DNA from: DATARH01 sp050181375
GTDB lineage: Bacteria > Pseudomonadota > Alphaproteobacteria > ATCC43930 > CGMCC-115725
Direction of reading: 5' to 3'
NCBI GenBank assembly: GCA_050181375.1
Contig: JBFXDF010000211.1
Coordinates: 1 to 6,948, forward strand
Length of the DNA: 6,948 nucleotides
Made by a program: the position numbers and the translations under genes. This document shows positions 6,396-6,948 of the stretch, in pieces; within the stretch, counting starts at the first letter, position 1, and every line of letters begins with the position of its first letter. The notes beneath the pieces are model-generated. The model was not told where the DNA came from. It saw nothing but the letters and a program-made list of their open reading frames with translations, and did no database searches.

Positions 6396-6417
6396 CCGGA
6401 AGGCGAAGCCCTTATCG
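6390..6417 (+). promoter_or_regulatory. Possible promoter of the Lrp/AsnC regulator
   Basis: TTGCGC at 6390-6395 and TTATCG at 6412-6417 are separated by 16 bases and resemble weak alphaproteobacterial sigma-70 -35 and -10 elements. The -35 hexamer is the right arm of the palindrome at 6379-6395, so a bound regulator would occlude it. A start near 6424 would give a leader of about 43 bases. The -10 match is poor, so this is tentative. Confidence 0.3.
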
Positions 6418-6466
6418 TCGTTGCTCGCGACCCAAGTCATCATTCGGGGATAACGACGAGACGCGT

Positions 6467-6948
6467 ATGCGCGGGCCAAAGCTGGACTGGATCGATCGGC
6501 GGATCCTCGATCTGCTGCAGAGCGACGGCAGGATGACCAATATCGAGCTGGCGCGGCGGGTCGGCATCTCGCCGCCGCCCTGCCTGCGTCGCGTCCGCGC
6601 TCTCGAGGAAGCCGGTCTCATTCGCGGCTATCACGCCGATGTTGCCGCCGAGGCGCTCGGGTTTGGGGTGACGGTGTTCGCGCAGGTCGGGCTCAAGAGC
6701 CAGGCCGAAGCCGATTTGAAGGCTTTCGAGACGCTGGTCGCCGGCTGGCCCGAGGTGCGGGAGGCGCATATGCTGGCGGGCGAAACCGATTTTCTGTTGA
6801 AGATCATCGCGTCCGACTGGGACAGCTATCAGCGCTTCCTGAGCGCCCGCCTCACCGCCGCGCCCAACGTCGCGCACGTGAAGTCGGCGCTGGTTCTGCG
6901 CATTTCGAAATCGGTCCCCGGCGTACCGCTCGACACGTTGCGAGCCGA
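6467..6948 (+). CDS. Lrp/AsnC-family transcriptional regulator, 3' end cut by window edge
   Basis: Translation from the ATG at 6467 gives 160 codons without a stop before the window ends; family members are about 150-165 residues, so only a few are probably missing. The N-terminal helix-turn-helix is at about 8-56: LDWIDRRILDLLQSDGR, then TNIELARRVGISPPPCLRR (24-42) and RALEEAGLIRGYHAD. The C-terminal RAM (ligand-binding and oligomerisation) domain runs from about 66 to 146, with the characteristic VREAHMLAGETDFLLKII (97-114). These proteins form dimers to octamers or hexadecamers, sense amino acids or related metabolites and control metabolic genes, often including their own. The ligand here is unknown. 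The ATG is preceded by GAG six bases upstream, a weak ribosome site. It is divergent from the ELM1-family gene, with a palindromic candidate operator between them. Confidence 0.95.
   Translation, partial: MRGPKLDWIDRRILDLLQSDGRMTNIELARRVGISPPPCLRRVRALEEAGLIRGYHADVAAEALGFGVTVFAQVGLKSQAEADLKAFETLVAGWPEVREAHMLAGETDFLLKIIASDWDSYQRFLSARLTAAPNVAHVKSALVLRISKSVPGVPLDTLRA

Noticed and set aside
6440..6877. A 145-codon minus-strand open frame opposite the Lrp/AsnC gene
   Set aside because: The plus-strand frame encodes a complete, typical Lrp helix-turn-helix and RAM domain; the antisense frame shows none.

Overview
The window is about 65-70% G+C and gene-dense, with short gaps and strong G/C third-position bias. 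Gene content (a CATC-type TrxB next to a CrgA-like LysR regulator, a bacterial ELM1-family protein, an Lrp/AsnC regulator with the SPPPCLRRV helix) points to an alphaproteobacterium, perhaps Rhodospirillales or Hyphomicrobiales. This assignment comes from recognising families, not from a search. No rRNA, tRNA, CRISPR, insertion sequence or phage gene was seen, and no stretch over 300 bases lacks a gene.

Layout. Five genes run on the minus strand, in transcription order: an ELM1-family GT-B-fold protein (6310-5267), a membrane protein with two complete PAP2 phosphatase domains (5270-3849), a 639-residue protein of unknown function (3779-1860), thioredoxin reductase trxB (1770-799), and a LysR-family regulator (745 to beyond position 1). 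One gene runs the other way: an Lrp/AsnC-family regulator (6467 to beyond 6948), divergent from the ELM1 gene across a 156-base gap.

How the genes may work together. The ELM1 and tandem-PAP2 genes overlap by four bases (ATGA), so they are very probably cotranslated. The 639-residue gene follows after 69 bases and is probably in the same transcript. A glycosyltransferase-like fold, a two-domain membrane lipid phosphatase and a large soluble protein of unknown function suggest a small cell-envelope lipid or glycan module. That is inference. trxB appears to have its own promoter (an extended -10 element in a locally A/T-rich 89-base gap), and lysR follows trxB after 53 bases. The lrp/ELM1 gap holds a 17-base palindrome overlapping a plausible lrp promoter, consistent with autoregulation.

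The best candidates for something undescribed are the 639-residue protein and the double-PAP2 protein beside it. The other genes belong to known families.
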